A DNA stretch of 64,000 nucleotides from contig CM060687.1 of the NCBI GenBank assembly GCA_030686995.1, positions 164,013,323 to 164,077,322 of the forward strand. The letters are read 5' to 3'. Each line of letters opens with the position of its first letter. The first letter of the stretch is position 1. Shown here piece by piece: positions 1 to 11,279 of the stretch. The notes under the pieces were generated by a model. That model searched no databases and had not been told where the DNA came from. It saw only the letters and a list, made by a program, of their open reading frames with translations. Source of the stretch: Artemisia argyi. Its lineage: Eukaryota > Streptophyta > Magnoliopsida > Asterales > Asteraceae. Position numbers and translations under genes: made by a program.

Positions 1-318
1 ATTAGCAAAATGCAAATTAAAATGTCACTCATTGTTCATGTCTATTTTTTTTAGTCATGACTCTATTATTGTATAGATGTCAAACACCTTCCGTCCACCT
101 TTAGGAATACCTCCTTGTATGTTATCCTTCATCCTTCGTGTCATTGTTTAGATTATCGTTTTCATGTTGGTTTGTCTTTATTTGTGTCACACTCTATGTC
201 CGGATGAGCATGAATTTAATGGGAAGGGAAATCACACTCAATCACATAAAGCCTTCTACCGCACACCCAAAACCGAGTCATCCTTTGTACTACCAATCCC
301 AAGTCATCCACTATTTCC
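1..318. other. AT-rich flank, nothing recognised
   Basis: No conserved protein, RNA gene or repeat terminus could be recognised here. The frame of the following ORF is open from about position 250, after a TAA at 247-249. Confidence 0.4.
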
Positions 319-687
319 ATGCCCTCAAAGAAACCAAGAATCAATATCATACCTCCTAAACCACTCCTCATTGATTTAACACAAGATAACACCAACACTC
401 TATCACCACCACCTCAATGCTCATCTCCTAATGCTCTTAATGCACCTTCCAAAACACCATCAACTCATGGAACCTTCACCTCCACCAAGAACCACCATCT
501 CCAACAAAAACTTGTCATCATACCACCAAAACAACTCTTCATTGACCTTACTAATGAAGATGACACCACTCCATCCATCAATGGATATATCAACTCACAA
601 TTGTCTCCACCACCAAAAGTATCACCACCACCACTGGTGAGTGCTTATTCACTCACCATTTTATGGCCAAATACCGACCCAAAATGA
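319..687 (+). CDS. Truncated proline-rich ORF with two IDLT motifs, cut by an LTR
   Basis: I do not recognise this gene. The frame opens with ATG at 319 and is host sequence only to 634, about 105 codons; the last codons come from the RT1 LTR, which starts at 635. The host part contains a repeated block of about 15 residues: IIPPKPLLIDLTQD near residues 10-23 and IIPPKQLFIDLTNED near residues 67-81, separated by a Ser/Thr/Pro-rich spacer. Each block is a hydrophobic core followed by acidic residues, which fits the SUMO-interacting motif pattern; that is inference from short motifs. The real gene, if any, is broken by the retrotransposon. It could also be a chance ORF in a decayed repeat. Confidence 0.3.
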   Translation: MPSKKPRINIIPPKPLLIDLTQDNTNTLSPPPQCSSPNALNAPSKTPSTHGTFTSTKNHHLQQKLVIIPPKQLFIDLTNEDDTTPSINGYINSQLSPPPKVSPPPLVSAYSLTILWPNTDPK

Positions 688-1403
688 CTATTTGAGCTAA
701 CAAATGCCAAGAAAACACGTGTTTCTATGTTGTGAACATGCAGGTACGGATTAATCATAAAATGACGAAAAATCACACGAATACCGGAAAAACGGGCACG
801 AGAGTGGAAGATGGTCAAAAAGTCAAAGCCGGGATCTACAAATCAACAATAGTCCATCATCTATTCAGAATTGACAGAAATAGTCCTTGGAATATACTTT
901 TGAAAAAAGACTAATTCAGCCCTTGGAGTTTGCAAGTTTACACAGTTGGTCCTTGATATTTTGGATTTGCAATTTTTGGTCCTTATAAGTTTCATGGTCC
1001 AAATTTATTATCATTCATAGCCTGGTCCAAATTTATTACCCAAACCCATTTTATAAAATGGTCAAAGCCCATTTCTCTGTTTGGTCAATGGTTCAAAAAG
1101 CCTGGTCAAAGCTTCAAATTAATAAAACGTACACACGTTTCCCGCATTTCTCCCAATTCCCAGAATCCCTTTGCACCACATGAACCCTAAATTCCTCATA
1201 GCTCAATTGGCTCACACCTATTTAAATTAGCCATCATAAGCTAATAATTGGAACTTCTAGAAGCTATTGTCACATGTCAGGTCACATGTTAGAGAGTGTT
1301 AGTATCTATCAGTGGTGACACCTGGATGCTAATGATTGGAAGAGTCACGTCGTTCTCTTGCCTTGGATCCTGCTGACAAGTAAGAGAAAGTCTAAGCATA
1401 CGA

Positions 1404-1667
1404 ATGGGACAGATGGAAGCAGTTTATTGGCCAAGACACCTCACGGATTTTGATCCAAGGGCTGTGATCCAAATGAAGAAGCACATTTTAATCAAAGGAC
1501 TATTAGATGAAGGAAAGAAGCACAAAGTTGCACGGATTGCCAACCTGGCATCAGACCCCAACCCTCTCCAATTCAGCTATAAATTGGTCTTATTTTATAG
1601 CTTATGGTGTGTAATTTTTAGTGTAATGAATTGCTGTCAAATTTTCATTAGTTTGTATTTAGTTTAG
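1404..1667 (+). CDS. Small ORF inside RT1 U3, doubtful
   Basis: An 87-codon frame starting MGQMEAVYWPRHLTD. The other LTR has the same start at 12049 but stops at 60 codons, where TATAAATA replaces TATAAATT. Its position overlapping the TATA box, upstream of the expected transcript start, argues against a translated product from the element's own promoter. No family recognised. Confidence 0.12.
   Translation: MGQMEAVYWPRHLTDFDPRAVIQMKKHILIKGLLDEGKKHKVARIANLASDPNPLQFSYKLVLFYSLWCVIFSVMNCCQIFISLYLV
1579..1586 (+). promoter_or_regulatory. Probable TATA box of RT1 5' LTR
   Basis: TATAAATT about 945 bp into the LTR. The 3' LTR has TATAAATA at the matching place, so this copy has a one-base change. 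Confidence 0.5.
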
Positions 1668-3937
1668 ATATTGTAATTTTCTTATAAGATTTTAATAAAA
1701 GTTTTAGTTCAATTTCACTAATCTCAGCTTATTTTGTTCTTATCTCAGCTTAATTTCTGCTTATATCAGCTTGTTTTCTGTTTCATTTAGTTAAGTCTTA
1801 TCTAAATCTATTTCTCTTTTACAGTTTCTATATTCATTTACATAAAATAAAATAAAAGAATAAAAAATTAGAAAATCAGAAAAATAAAAAAAAAAATAAA
1901 AAAATAAAAAATAATATCATAATTACTATTACAGCTTATCATAGAGCTTATTTTTCAGTTTTTATACATTTCACTTTAGCTTGTTAGCTATTAGTGAAGT
2001 GAATTGAGTCTGAGTTTTTAAACAGTCAAGATCAGAGTTGATTCAATCATTGACGTTGTGGTGTTTTGATATGCTGATACAGAAAGAGGTGAAATCAGCC
2101 TATCTTAGAGATAGGCAACTGTGAACTCCCTCTGTTCTTGCTGAGGGAGAGTTGTGGTAATTTCTATTTTAAATTTTTGATAAAGTAGTAGCTGTAATTG
2201 AGTAGTTTAATTGTGTGTAGATTTAGCTTATAGATTTGTTTAGGCTTAGTCTGTTATATTGTGAAACTGAGTTTTGTTGTGGCTTATATTGAGTACTGTT
2301 TCATTGTGAGTCTGAGTTGAGTTGTTGAATTGAGTTTTGGATCTTAATCACAGTTTCATTGGGATTCATTGATGTGCAAATTGAATTTTATTGAATATTG
2401 AGTTTTGGAGGATAACTGATCTGAGTTATTAGTTGTACAACTGTCATTTTGAAATCTGTGAGTATAAGTAGTTGCTGGTTTTAAGTTGATAACAGTTGAT
2501 CATTTGAGTGAACTATTAGTGTAAGAGTGATATAGTAAATTCAAATATTGATTTTACTAATATAGGTGTAATATAGAACTAGTTAGTTTAATTTAGTAAA
2601 AATATAGCTCCATAGTACAAGTGGTAGTAGATATAAGCAGTAGAACTTAGATTTAGTCAATACTTGTAGCTAGTAAAATAGTCAACTGTTTATTGCTATT
2701 TCTTCCCTTTGGCTGCTGAATTTTGCTTAAATTAGTATTCAATTGGTCATTTTGTGATGGGGCTTTTGATGTTTTGATAAAATTGGGTTGTTGAGCTTTC
2801 CAAATCAGCTTTTATTTTTGAAATTGGTCAAGTTTTGAAGTTTTTATAAGCATTTGATTTGAGCTGTTTGAAACCTGAAGTATAACTTAGGTTGTTTGTT
2901 AATATAGAACTGCAATTGAGAATCTGAGCTTACATCTGTGTTTGGTGATCATATCTTAGCTTTATTTGTTATTCGAGTTAGTTGTGTGCATAGTTGCTTA
3001 GCTTCTGTGATTATCAGATCTTGGTTTGCTTATTGTATGAGCTTATTGCTTAAGCTCATTAATCTGTTGGAATAATCTCTGGATATCTGAGCTTTTATGA
3101 ATCTTACTTTAGCATAATTGAGCATACATAAGCATAATTCATCTTTGTTTGGAGTTTAATTCATTTTTGTTCACAAGTGCTTATTAATAAGCACTTGTGA
3201 ATAAGCAGTTGGCTTATATAAGCACTTAATCAATTTATTTTGTTTTCAAAAATTTTCTTCTAGTTCTTTTTAATATTTTTTATTTTATGGAATTTTTCCA
3301 GATTTTTCCAAGAAGTTTAAGTATTTTTCTTAATTTCTTTTTGAATTTAATCATTTTTTTAAATAGTTTTTAATAAACAAAAATCTATAAAAATTTAGAA
3401 GAAGCTGTTTAAAATACAAAAATATTTTTAGAAAATCTTTTTTAATATTTTAGAATTTTTAGAATTAAATTTTCATTTTTTCACTTTATTTTTCTATTTT
3501 TCTTTATTTTTAATTCAATTTAAAATCAAAAAATCATTATTAATTCATAAAAAATAAATAAAAAGCAAAAAAAAAAAAAAAAAAAAATTCTTTTTCTTAA
3601 AATTCTTTTTATTAGTTTAAGATTTTTAGAAAATATTTTCGAGTTTGTAAGATCATTTTTCAATAAACGTTACGTTTTAAATTTTACGGTTGCATTTCCG
3701 TTTTCGCGTTTTTAATTTTGGTGCATAATTAGCTTGTACTCTTTGCATATTTCATACTTGTTTGTTATTACTTGAACTATTTGATTGCTATTTTCACTTA
3801 GTCATTTTTCAATTCACGTTTTCACGAATCGATATTCTCGATTCCATTCGCCTTCGTTGGGAAACGACTCGGGTGATCCGTATTTTACGCGGATCACTAT
3901 ATATTATATATAATTGGTTTTCACACGAATCAATTTT

Positions 3938-3955
3938 TGGCGCCGTTGCCGGGGA
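3938..3955 (+). other. RT1 primer-binding site (tRNA-Asp)
   Basis: TGGCGCCGTTGCCGGGGA is the complement of the 3' end of plant tRNA-Asp, the usual minus-strand primer of Athila-type elements. It lies five bases after the LTR end. Confidence 0.9.
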
Positions 3956-4540
3956 AGGTCGAAGTGAGTTTTTGAATTTTCGTTTTGAAAAATCGTGTTT
4001 TCTTAAGCCTTCCTCTACTATATATATATATCTCTATAAAAATTGAAAAATTCAAAACACTTTTTCTAAAGTGTTTACAAAATACCAAAAAAATAATAAA
4101 AGTTACAGCCTCGACTCGACTGAAAGGAAGGGCGTTGTAAAGCAAAAAAGTCTCACAATATAACGAAAACGTAATTTAGTTGTTTATCGGACTATTTCAA
4201 TTACTACAACCGAATAAGCGGGAAATACGGATAGATAAGACATTAAATTGCTAGCTGAAGAGAGATCCATTCTTCTCTCCCGTTCCGTCGCGCATGGTTT
4301 TGAAAGAAACGGTTTTCGATTAACATTAAGTTTTAAGAAAAGAAAACAAAAGAAATAAAAAGTTATTTTGTGAAAAATATAAAAAACAAAAAGATTTTCC
4401 TTTTCTTTTTCTTTTCTTTTTAATTTTGCTTTTGGTGTATGCACACCTGCTCTTCTTTTGAGAGTCTTATATCACCTTTATCATATCCCGAAAGGGTAAT
4501 TCGTCACACACACCGTGTCCTTTTCCTTAACGTTGAGGAA
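3956..4540 (+). other. RT1 untranslated leader
   Basis: Non-coding leader between the primer-binding site and the gag methionine, with A-rich and pyrimidine-rich tracts near 4320-4430. Its first part is copied almost exactly at 14841-15289. Confidence 0.7.
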
Positions 4541-6457
4541 ATGGATCTGAATAATCAACACCCTCCGGTGGGTGGTGACGAAAACCAACACATGCCGACT
4601 CCCGATCTCCGAATGATGGAGGAGCTGTGCCAACCCACGATGCATGGTAGAGGTGGCCCGATTTCCCCTCTAAATATTGAGGCTACGGATTTTGGACTTA
4701 AGCCCCACATGATACAACAAGTCCAAAATTCGTGCCAATTTCATGAACTACCGGGTGACGATGCAAATAAGCATCTCGATAAGTTTCTAACCGTCACCCA
4801 AAATATGAAGCAAAACGGGGTCTCCGATGACGCCCTCCGTCTCTCTCTCTTCCCCTATTCTCTTACGCATCATGCCACCGCGTGGTTTGATCGCCTTCCC
4901 AGGAACTCGATTCATACTTTCAATGAAATGGTTTCCAAGTTCCTGGCGAAGTATTTTCCACCATCGATGGTGACGAAATTGAGGAATGATATTAGCAATT
5001 TTCGACAACTCCCCGATGAGTCTTTGTTTGAGGCTTGGGAGCGTTACAAGCTTGACATTGATCGTTGTCCGAATCATAATATGCTTCTCGTCACAATAAT
5101 TGACACGTTTTATAATGGATTGACTTTACGACATAGGGACACGATCAATGCTGCAGCTGGTGGTACTTTCATGAAACGTTGTCCCGAGGATTGTTACGAG
5201 CTAATCGAGAATATGACGGCCCATTACAATTATTGGGATTCCTCAGTCGAGAGGAATGAGCCAATAAGATCGACTGCGACTCTAAACTCTTCTTCTTCTA
5301 ACCCTGAGCTAGCCGTCTTGAATAAGAAACTTGACGATTTGTCGACGGCTATGCTAAGAATGTACCAAATGATGCCGAATCAAGTCAAGAACACACAAGT
5401 TAATATGGTCAATGTCGTTTGTGAAACTTGTGGTGGTCCACATCCGTACTATGAGTGTCCGACGACCGGCTCTTTTGCTCAAGAGAACGTGTATGCTGCA
5501 AATATGGGTGGCAACGGTTACCTACCTCTTCAAGGAGACCGTAATCTCCTCAGCTACCGTTCGAGCCATTTTCAAGGACCACCCGGGTTTAATCAAGCTA
5601 CTCAAATGAATCAGAATAACAATGTGCAAAACCGTAATCATCAAATCAATAACAATCAGAATCACAACCGCGGAAATAATGGTTTTCAAGGACAAAATCA
5701 GAATTTTCAACAAAATCAAAACCGGGGAAATTATCACCAAGGCCCGTCTCAAGGGAACAATTTTCAAAACAATGGGAATTTTCAGAATAATAATCATGGA
5801 AATCAGAACAATGGCAATTTTCAAAACCGTGGGCAAAATTTCAATAATCAAAATCAAGCTGCTATTCCAAATCCGTCGCCCACGGAAGAGTTGATTAAAC
5901 AATTGATTCAAGGTCAACAAGCTTTAATTGCTAAACAAGATGAAACAACAAAAATGTTTGCAACTCAAATCAATGATATCAACAAGCGTTTAAATGATCG
6001 ACCCTCGGGCTCTGGAATGTTGCCAAGCAACACGATCGCTAACCCGAGGGGCGATGCAAAAGCGATCATAACAAGGAGTGGTGTTACTTATGATGGACCG
6101 ACGGCTCCGACTACCTCTTCTTCTCTACCTCCCAAGGTAGTCGCCCGTGAACCCGAGGTGACAACGGATACGGAAATTCCTATTAATAATGGATGGACCG
6201 ACCCTCCGGTTGACTTAAAAATGGCAGACGTAAAAGAAGTTAAGCTGTCTATTGAGAATCCTCCGGAGCTCGAGTTCAAGGATTTACCTCCTCATCTCGA
6301 ATACGCATACTTGGGAAAAAATGATAAATTACCGGTTATAATATCAAAAGGCTTAAAAGATGAGGAGAAGACACGACTCTTAGATGTGCTTCGGAAGCAT
6401 AAAAGTGCGATTGCTTGGCAAATATCCGACATTAAGGGAATCAACCCTCGATTTTGA
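4541..6457 (+). pseudogene. gag: RT1 gag-like protein, fused to pol frame, no protease
   Basis: Capsid/nucleocapsid protein that would package the element RNA in cytoplasmic particles. The start at 4541 (MDLNNQHPPVGG) is chosen because the capsid homology begins soon after; the frame is open from 4439. Residues about 70-230 hold the retrotransposon gag domain (ATAWFDRLP, FLAKYFPP, ESLFEAWERYK). A zinc knuckle of CX2CX3HX4C form (CETCGGPHPYYEC) is at residues 294-306. Residues about 355-443 are very Asn/Gln-rich. After the ITRSG motif the frame passes straight into the segment that normally lies between protease and reverse transcriptase (DLPPHLEYAYLG), so the whole aspartic protease is absent. 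The frame ends at TGA 6455-6457, where the related RT3 has a sense codon; it is in frame with the next section. Confidence 0.85.
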
Positions 6458-7747
6458 ACTCATAAGATTCTTCTTGAGGATAATCACAAAGCTTCCGTTC
6501 AACAACAACGACGGGTTAATCCAAAAATCCATGAAGTGATCAAAAAGGAAGTTATTAAACTCCTTGACGCTGGAATGATTTATCCGATCTCGGATAGTTC
6601 TTGGGTTAGCCCGGTTCATTGTGTACCAAAGAAGGGCGGAATCATTGTTGTGAAGAATGACGATAATGAGCTTATACCAACTCGACTTGTGACCGGATGG
6701 AGAGTTTGTATCGATTACCGCAAGTTGAATGATGCGACACGTAAAGACCATTTCCCGCTCCCTTTTATGGACCAAATGCTTGAACGTTTAGCGGGAAATG
6801 AGTTCTATTGTTTTCTGGATGGCTTTTCTAGGTACTTTCAAATTCCCATTGATCCCCAGGATCAAGAAAAGACCACTTTTACTTGCCCGTATGGAACGTT
6901 TGCCTATCGTAGAATGCCCTTTGGCTTATGTAACGCTCCAGGCACGTTTCAACGGTGTATGATGGCCATTTTCTCCGATATGATTGAAAAAACCATGGAA
7001 GTGTTCATGGACGACTTTTCCGTCTATGGAAATTCTTTTGACACTTGCCTCTCCCATTTGGAAAATATGCTAATTCGGTGTGAAAACACTAATTTAGTTC
7101 TAAATTGGGAGAAGTGCTACTTTATGGTTAAAGAGGGAATAGTCCTCGGCCATAAAATATCCAAATCTGGAATTGAGGTGGATCGGACAAAAGTCGATGT
7201 TATTGCTAAGTTACCCCACCCGACTACCGTCAAAAGAATTAGAAGTTTTCTTGGTCATGCTGGCTTTTACCGACGTTTTATTCAAGATTTCTCCAAAATA
7301 GCCCGGCCTCTGACCCACCTTTTAGAAAAAGACGCTCCGTTTAACTTCATGAATGAATGCATCGATGCATTTAATGTTTTAAAGAAGAAGTTAACGGAGG
7401 CACCAATCTTAGTTGCCCCCGATTGGAACTTACCATTTGAGCTAATGTGTGATGCAAGTGATTATGCCATTGGTGCAGTTCTGGGGCAACGTAAGAACAA
7501 ATATTTTCAACCGATACACTATGCGAGGAAGACCATGAATGACACCCAACATCATTACACAACTACCGAAAAAGAGATGTTAGCGGTCGTCTATGCTTTT
7601 GAAAAATTTAGACCTTATTTGTTGCTTAAAAAGTGCATAGTGTATACGGACCATTCAGCCCTTAAATACTTAATGGCTAAGCAAGACGCTAAGCCACGTT
7701 TAATGCGGCGGGTTCTTTTGCTCCAAGAATTTGATGTCGAAATATGA
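6458..7747 (+). pseudogene. pol: RT1 reverse transcriptase and RNase H
   Basis: Copies element RNA into DNA and removes the RNA strand. It is in the same frame as gag, after the TGA at 6455. Visible RT motifs are VCIDYRKLN, a [12 protein letters not shown] block, [16 protein letters not shown] and the catalytic FMDD box near 7008-7019. The connection and RNase H follow, with [17 protein letters not shown] carrying a catalytic Asp, then the TTTEKE and [10 protein letters not shown] blocks. The section ends at TGA 7745-7747, where a Trp codon is expected, so one G-to-A change explains it. The domain set is otherwise full length for a plant gypsy element. Confidence 0.9.
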
Positions 7748-9181
7748 GACAAGAAAGGAGTTGAGAATCTTGCTGCCGATCACCTTTTAGGACATGAGAA
7801 CCCTCATCAAAGTGTTCTCGAGAATAAGGAAATTACGTAAACATTTCCTCTCGAGACACTTGGGAGTGTGACCAAAATTGACCAAAGTACCCCATGGTTC
7901 GCCGATTTTGCGAATTACCATGCGGGGAAATTCATTAGGAAAGGGATGTCGTCCCAACAAAAGAAGAAATTATTTAAAGATGTTCAACATTATTTTTGGG
8001 ACGACCCCTACTTGTTCAAAGTCTGTGCGGATCAAGTGATCCGGCGGTGTGTTCACGGTACGGAAGCCGTTGAAATTCTAAAGGCATGCCATAGTGGACC
8101 CACGGGGGGACATCATGGTGCCAATTTCACCGCTAAAAAGGTTTTCGATTCCGGCTTTTATTGGCCGACGATATATCGGGATGCTCATGAATTGGTGAAA
8201 ACATGTGATTCTTGCCAACGACAAGGGTAAATTTCTCAAAAGGATGAAATGCCGCAAAATGCGATTCAAGTTTGTGAGATTTTTGACGTTTGGGGCATCG
8301 ATTTCATGGGGCCATTCCCGTCATCTAGGGGAAACAAATACATTCTCGTGGCCGTCGATTACTTATCAAAATGGGTTGAAGCGAAGGCGCTCCCCACCAA
8401 TGACGCCCGAGTGGTTGTTAAGTTTTTAAAGAGTCTCTTTGCCAGATTTGGTGCACCTCGAGCCATCATAAGCGATCGTGGGACCCATTTTTGTAATGAT
8501 CAATTTGCGAAAGTTATGCTTAAATATGGTGTCACACATCGTCTTTCCACGGCTTATCATCCACAAACGAGTGGTCAGGTTGAGGTCTCCAATCGTGGTT
8601 TAAAACGTATACTTGAAAGGACAGTAGGAGAGCACCGTGCCTCTTGGGCCGATAAATTAGAGGATGCACTTTGGGCTTTCCGGACCCCTTACAAAACTCC
8701 CATTGGGTGTACACCATATAAGCTGGTTTACGGGAAAGCTTGTCATTTGCCCATCGAACTAGAGCACAAGGCCTACTGGGCCTTAAAACATGCAAACTTT
8801 GATTTGAAAACCGCGGGTGATCACCGAAAAATTCAATTGAATGAGTTAGTCGAACTCCGTGATCAAGCTTATGAGAATTCTTTGATATATAAAGAGAAAA
8901 CAAAAAGAATCCATGATGCCAAGATCAAAGACCGCGTTTTTAACGTTGGTGATCAAGTGCTACTTTTTAACTCTCGTTTAAAGATATTCTCGGGTAAGCT
9001 TAAAACCCGTTGGTCTGGACCATTCACAATAACCCAAGTTTTCCCTTATGGTACCATTGAGTTAGCTCAACAAGATGGTCCCAATTTTAAAGTGAATGCT
9101 CACCGACTGAAACACTACTTTGGAGGGGATGTACCGACCATGGTAGTCCCGGATCTCCAAACTTTCCCCAAGGACGATTGA
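7748..9181 (+). pseudogene. pol: RT1 integrase
   Basis: Inserts element cDNA into the genome. It continues in the gag/pol frame with two more stops, TAA 7838-7840 and TAA 8228-8230. The zinc-binding HHCC part is at about 7900-8225 ([11 protein letters not shown], then CDSCQRQG). The DDE core follows, with [19 protein letters not shown] and [10 protein letters not shown] giving the two Asp and the Glu. The C-terminal part ([25 protein letters not shown]) ends at TGA 9179-9181. No chromodomain follows. The stretch from 8249 is open for 310 codons, so it is the best preserved part. Confidence 0.88.
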
Positions 9182-9523
9182 ATTCGGGGATCGAGTCAAG
9201 CTACGTGACTCGGAAATCAAAAACAAAGCGCTTCGTAGGTGGCAACCCATGCTTATCCAATTTCATCTTTTTAATTTCTATTTTCTAACAAATAACGTGA
9301 GGAGGGGGTGCCTCTTCTACTCTTGTGTTTCGTGGTTGTTTGTGATGTTTATTAGGATTGTCCGCGATTTATGATGACTCTCGTGCTCGTTATCTTCTCT
9401 CCGCTCGAGTTTCATTCATCGGTGCATATTGAAAATCCTATATCCGTGAATCTTATCGACTAACGGTTTCTTTGGCATAATTAATAAATGGCCTAGAATT
9501 TTGTTAGGATTACCTTAACCCGT

Positions 9524-9564
9524 AAAACATTGAGGACAATGTTTTGTTCTAGTCTGGGGGAGGG
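9524..9564 (+). promoter_or_regulatory. RT1 internal hairpin plus polypurine tract
   Basis: A perfect 9-bp stem (AAAACATTG with CAATGTTTT) closes an AGGA loop at 9533-9536. A 10-nt linker GTTCTAGTCT then leads to GGGGGAGGG at 9556. It resembles the LTR-proximal module but lies 1.7 kb upstream of the LTR, so it may act as a second plus-strand priming site. Confidence 0.6.
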
Positions 9565-9880
9565 TGAATCTTCTATTCGATGACCTTGCAGTTTTCACAA
9601 TGTCGTGCACTCTTGCAACTCTGTTTTTCCACCAAAAATAAAAAAGAATTGAAAAAATTGAAATTTTCAAAAATTTTTGAAGAAAAAATGAAAGAAAAGT
9701 CATGAAAAAGCACAAAAAGATGTGAAAAAGTTGAAAAAATTGTGCAAAAATATAATAAAGTTTGAATAAGTGTTTTGACACCTTGTTGACTTTCTTGCTG
9801 GCGAGAGTAAGAATAAATATTTTGACTTGACCGGGCGTGTTGAACCTTAGCTTGTTCCCTTAACCAATGATAATCACATA

Positions 9881-10073
9881 AGCTTGTGCTAGTTTTGTAC
9901 ACAAGGAGCTATAAAATGCGAATTCTTTCTTAAGAATCTGCAAGTTCCCGTACTTGACTTTATACATGCGCAGCTTAAAAGCTTTCGCTAGTCTTTTACA
10001 TCAGGAGCTAGAAAACGCGAGTTCTTCTTCTAGAATTTGCAAGTTTCCGTATTGACTTTATATATGCGTGGCT
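9881..10073 (+). repeat. Diverged 94-bp tandem duplication in RT1 3' region
   Basis: Units at about 9881-9974 and 9980-10073 share the order GCTAGT, AGGAGCTA, TTGCAAGT-like and TTGACTTTATA blocks. The copies have drifted by many substitutions. Confidence 0.55.
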
Positions 10074-11239
10074 GATTATCGGCTAAGTATTCGCTGGTTT
10101 CATTATTTGGAATCTTAAATTGCGAAGAGCGAGAAATGATAGAGTTTATTTAGAAATTAGATGCTAAACATGGAGTAGTGGTTCTCTTTATAGCTCATGA
10201 GAGGTACTTGTGGCTTTTTACTCCCATCAGAAACGTCACCTATATATAATAAATGTTCTAGGTTAATTAGTGGTATTTCGGTTTGAATAATATTTAGTTC
10301 TTTGTTTTCTTAAGAGAATTTTCGCTTTAAAAGTTGGGTACATATCAAGGAACATAAAAAAAATAAGAGAAAAAAGTGAAAAAATCAAAAGTCAAAAGTT
10401 GATTATCTATGTGGTTTTGGAGCTACCCGATAAGCTTCTATTGATGTTGAGAAAAAGTCAAGAAAGAAAAAAAAAATGAAAAGTATGAGAAAAGTGAAAA
10501 AAGTGAAAAATGAAGAAAAGTGAAAGTTGAAAGTTGTATCGAATAAGAGCTTATGTATAAATAAGTTGTTGGCGCGTGAGGTGCATGTTTTTTATTAGTA
10601 ATCAATTACATGAGGTGCATGTGTAGTACTCCGCAACTTATATTTCTGATATTGTATGTACCCAAAATTCCTTGATGTGGACCGAATTTCTATTGCAGTA
10701 GTTCTTAAGAGAAAATGAATAACTACTTATCGTTTTAACTTAGGTATCACTATCAGACTAAAAATTATTGAAACGAGAAAATATGAAGCAATTCATTTCT
10801 CAACAAAATAAAATATTGAGATACAAAACCTAGGAAATGGGAGTAAGGAGTTTCCACAAGTAACTGTTATGAGTAGTGTTAGTATCTAATTTGTAGATAA
10901 GCTGTGATCTCGTTTGTATGCTTAGTTTGGGGGCTTGTGAAAAATCAAGGATGACGATTTTTATCTGTACGGTCACTTTTCTATGAAAAGTGTTTCTACT
11001 CATTGACCCTAACAATTATTGCAAAATAATGAAAGTTCAACAAACCGTCACAAGTATGAAGAATGAAAAGTATAAAAATAGAAAGTGTAAGTGGAATAAA
11101 GGAATAAAAAGAAAATTTTGGAAAACGGAGCGTTTTCGGGAATAAATAATTTTATTACTTCTTTTGAACCTCCTTGCTACTTTTCAAAGTTAGTAGGAAG
11201 AGTTTTGAATTATTTATCCCAAAAGCGTGAATTGATCAC

Positions 11240-11279
11240 ATTGCGTGAGGACACGACAATATCTTAATCTGGGGGATTT
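11240..11279 (+). promoter_or_regulatory. RT1 3' polypurine tract with upstream hairpin
   Basis: Stem ATTGCGTG with CACGACAAT (one bulged A at 11256) closes an AGGA loop. A 10-nt linker ATCTTAATCT follows, then GGGGGATTT, directly before the LTR start at 11280. The G-rich tract is the plus-strand primer of the element. Confidence 0.75.

Larger units (their letters stand above)
635..3932 (+). repeat. RT1 5' LTR
   Basis: A 3298-bp copy of the repeat also seen at 11280-14817, starting TG and ending CA five bases before the primer-binding site. The first 24 nt form a hairpin (TGGTGAGTG pairing with CACTCACCA). Compared with the 3' LTR it lacks blocks of about 59 and 169 bp near 2520-2532, and a short block near 2250. 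Confidence 0.9.
9182..11279 (+). other. RT1 3' non-coding region
   Basis: About 2.1 kb between integrase and 3' LTR. No env-like reading frame, membrane protein or other domain was found; the sequence is A-rich, with long GAAAAA-type runs near 9640-9760 and 10350-10530. It holds two hairpin/polypurine modules and a 94-bp tandem duplication. Confidence 0.6.

Noticed and set aside
5522..5920. Minus-strand and +1 frames over the Asn/Gln-rich part of RT1 gag
   Set aside because: Mirror frames of a biased coding region; the gag frame with zinc knuckle is the real one.
6455..6457. Readthrough stop between gag and pol in RT1
   Set aside because: Three further in-frame stops lie downstream, and RT3 has a sense codon at the corresponding place, so decay is more likely than regulated readthrough.
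9182..11279. Possible env-like ORF after the RT1 integrase
   Set aside because: No frame longer than about 110 codons and no signal or membrane pattern on the element strand.
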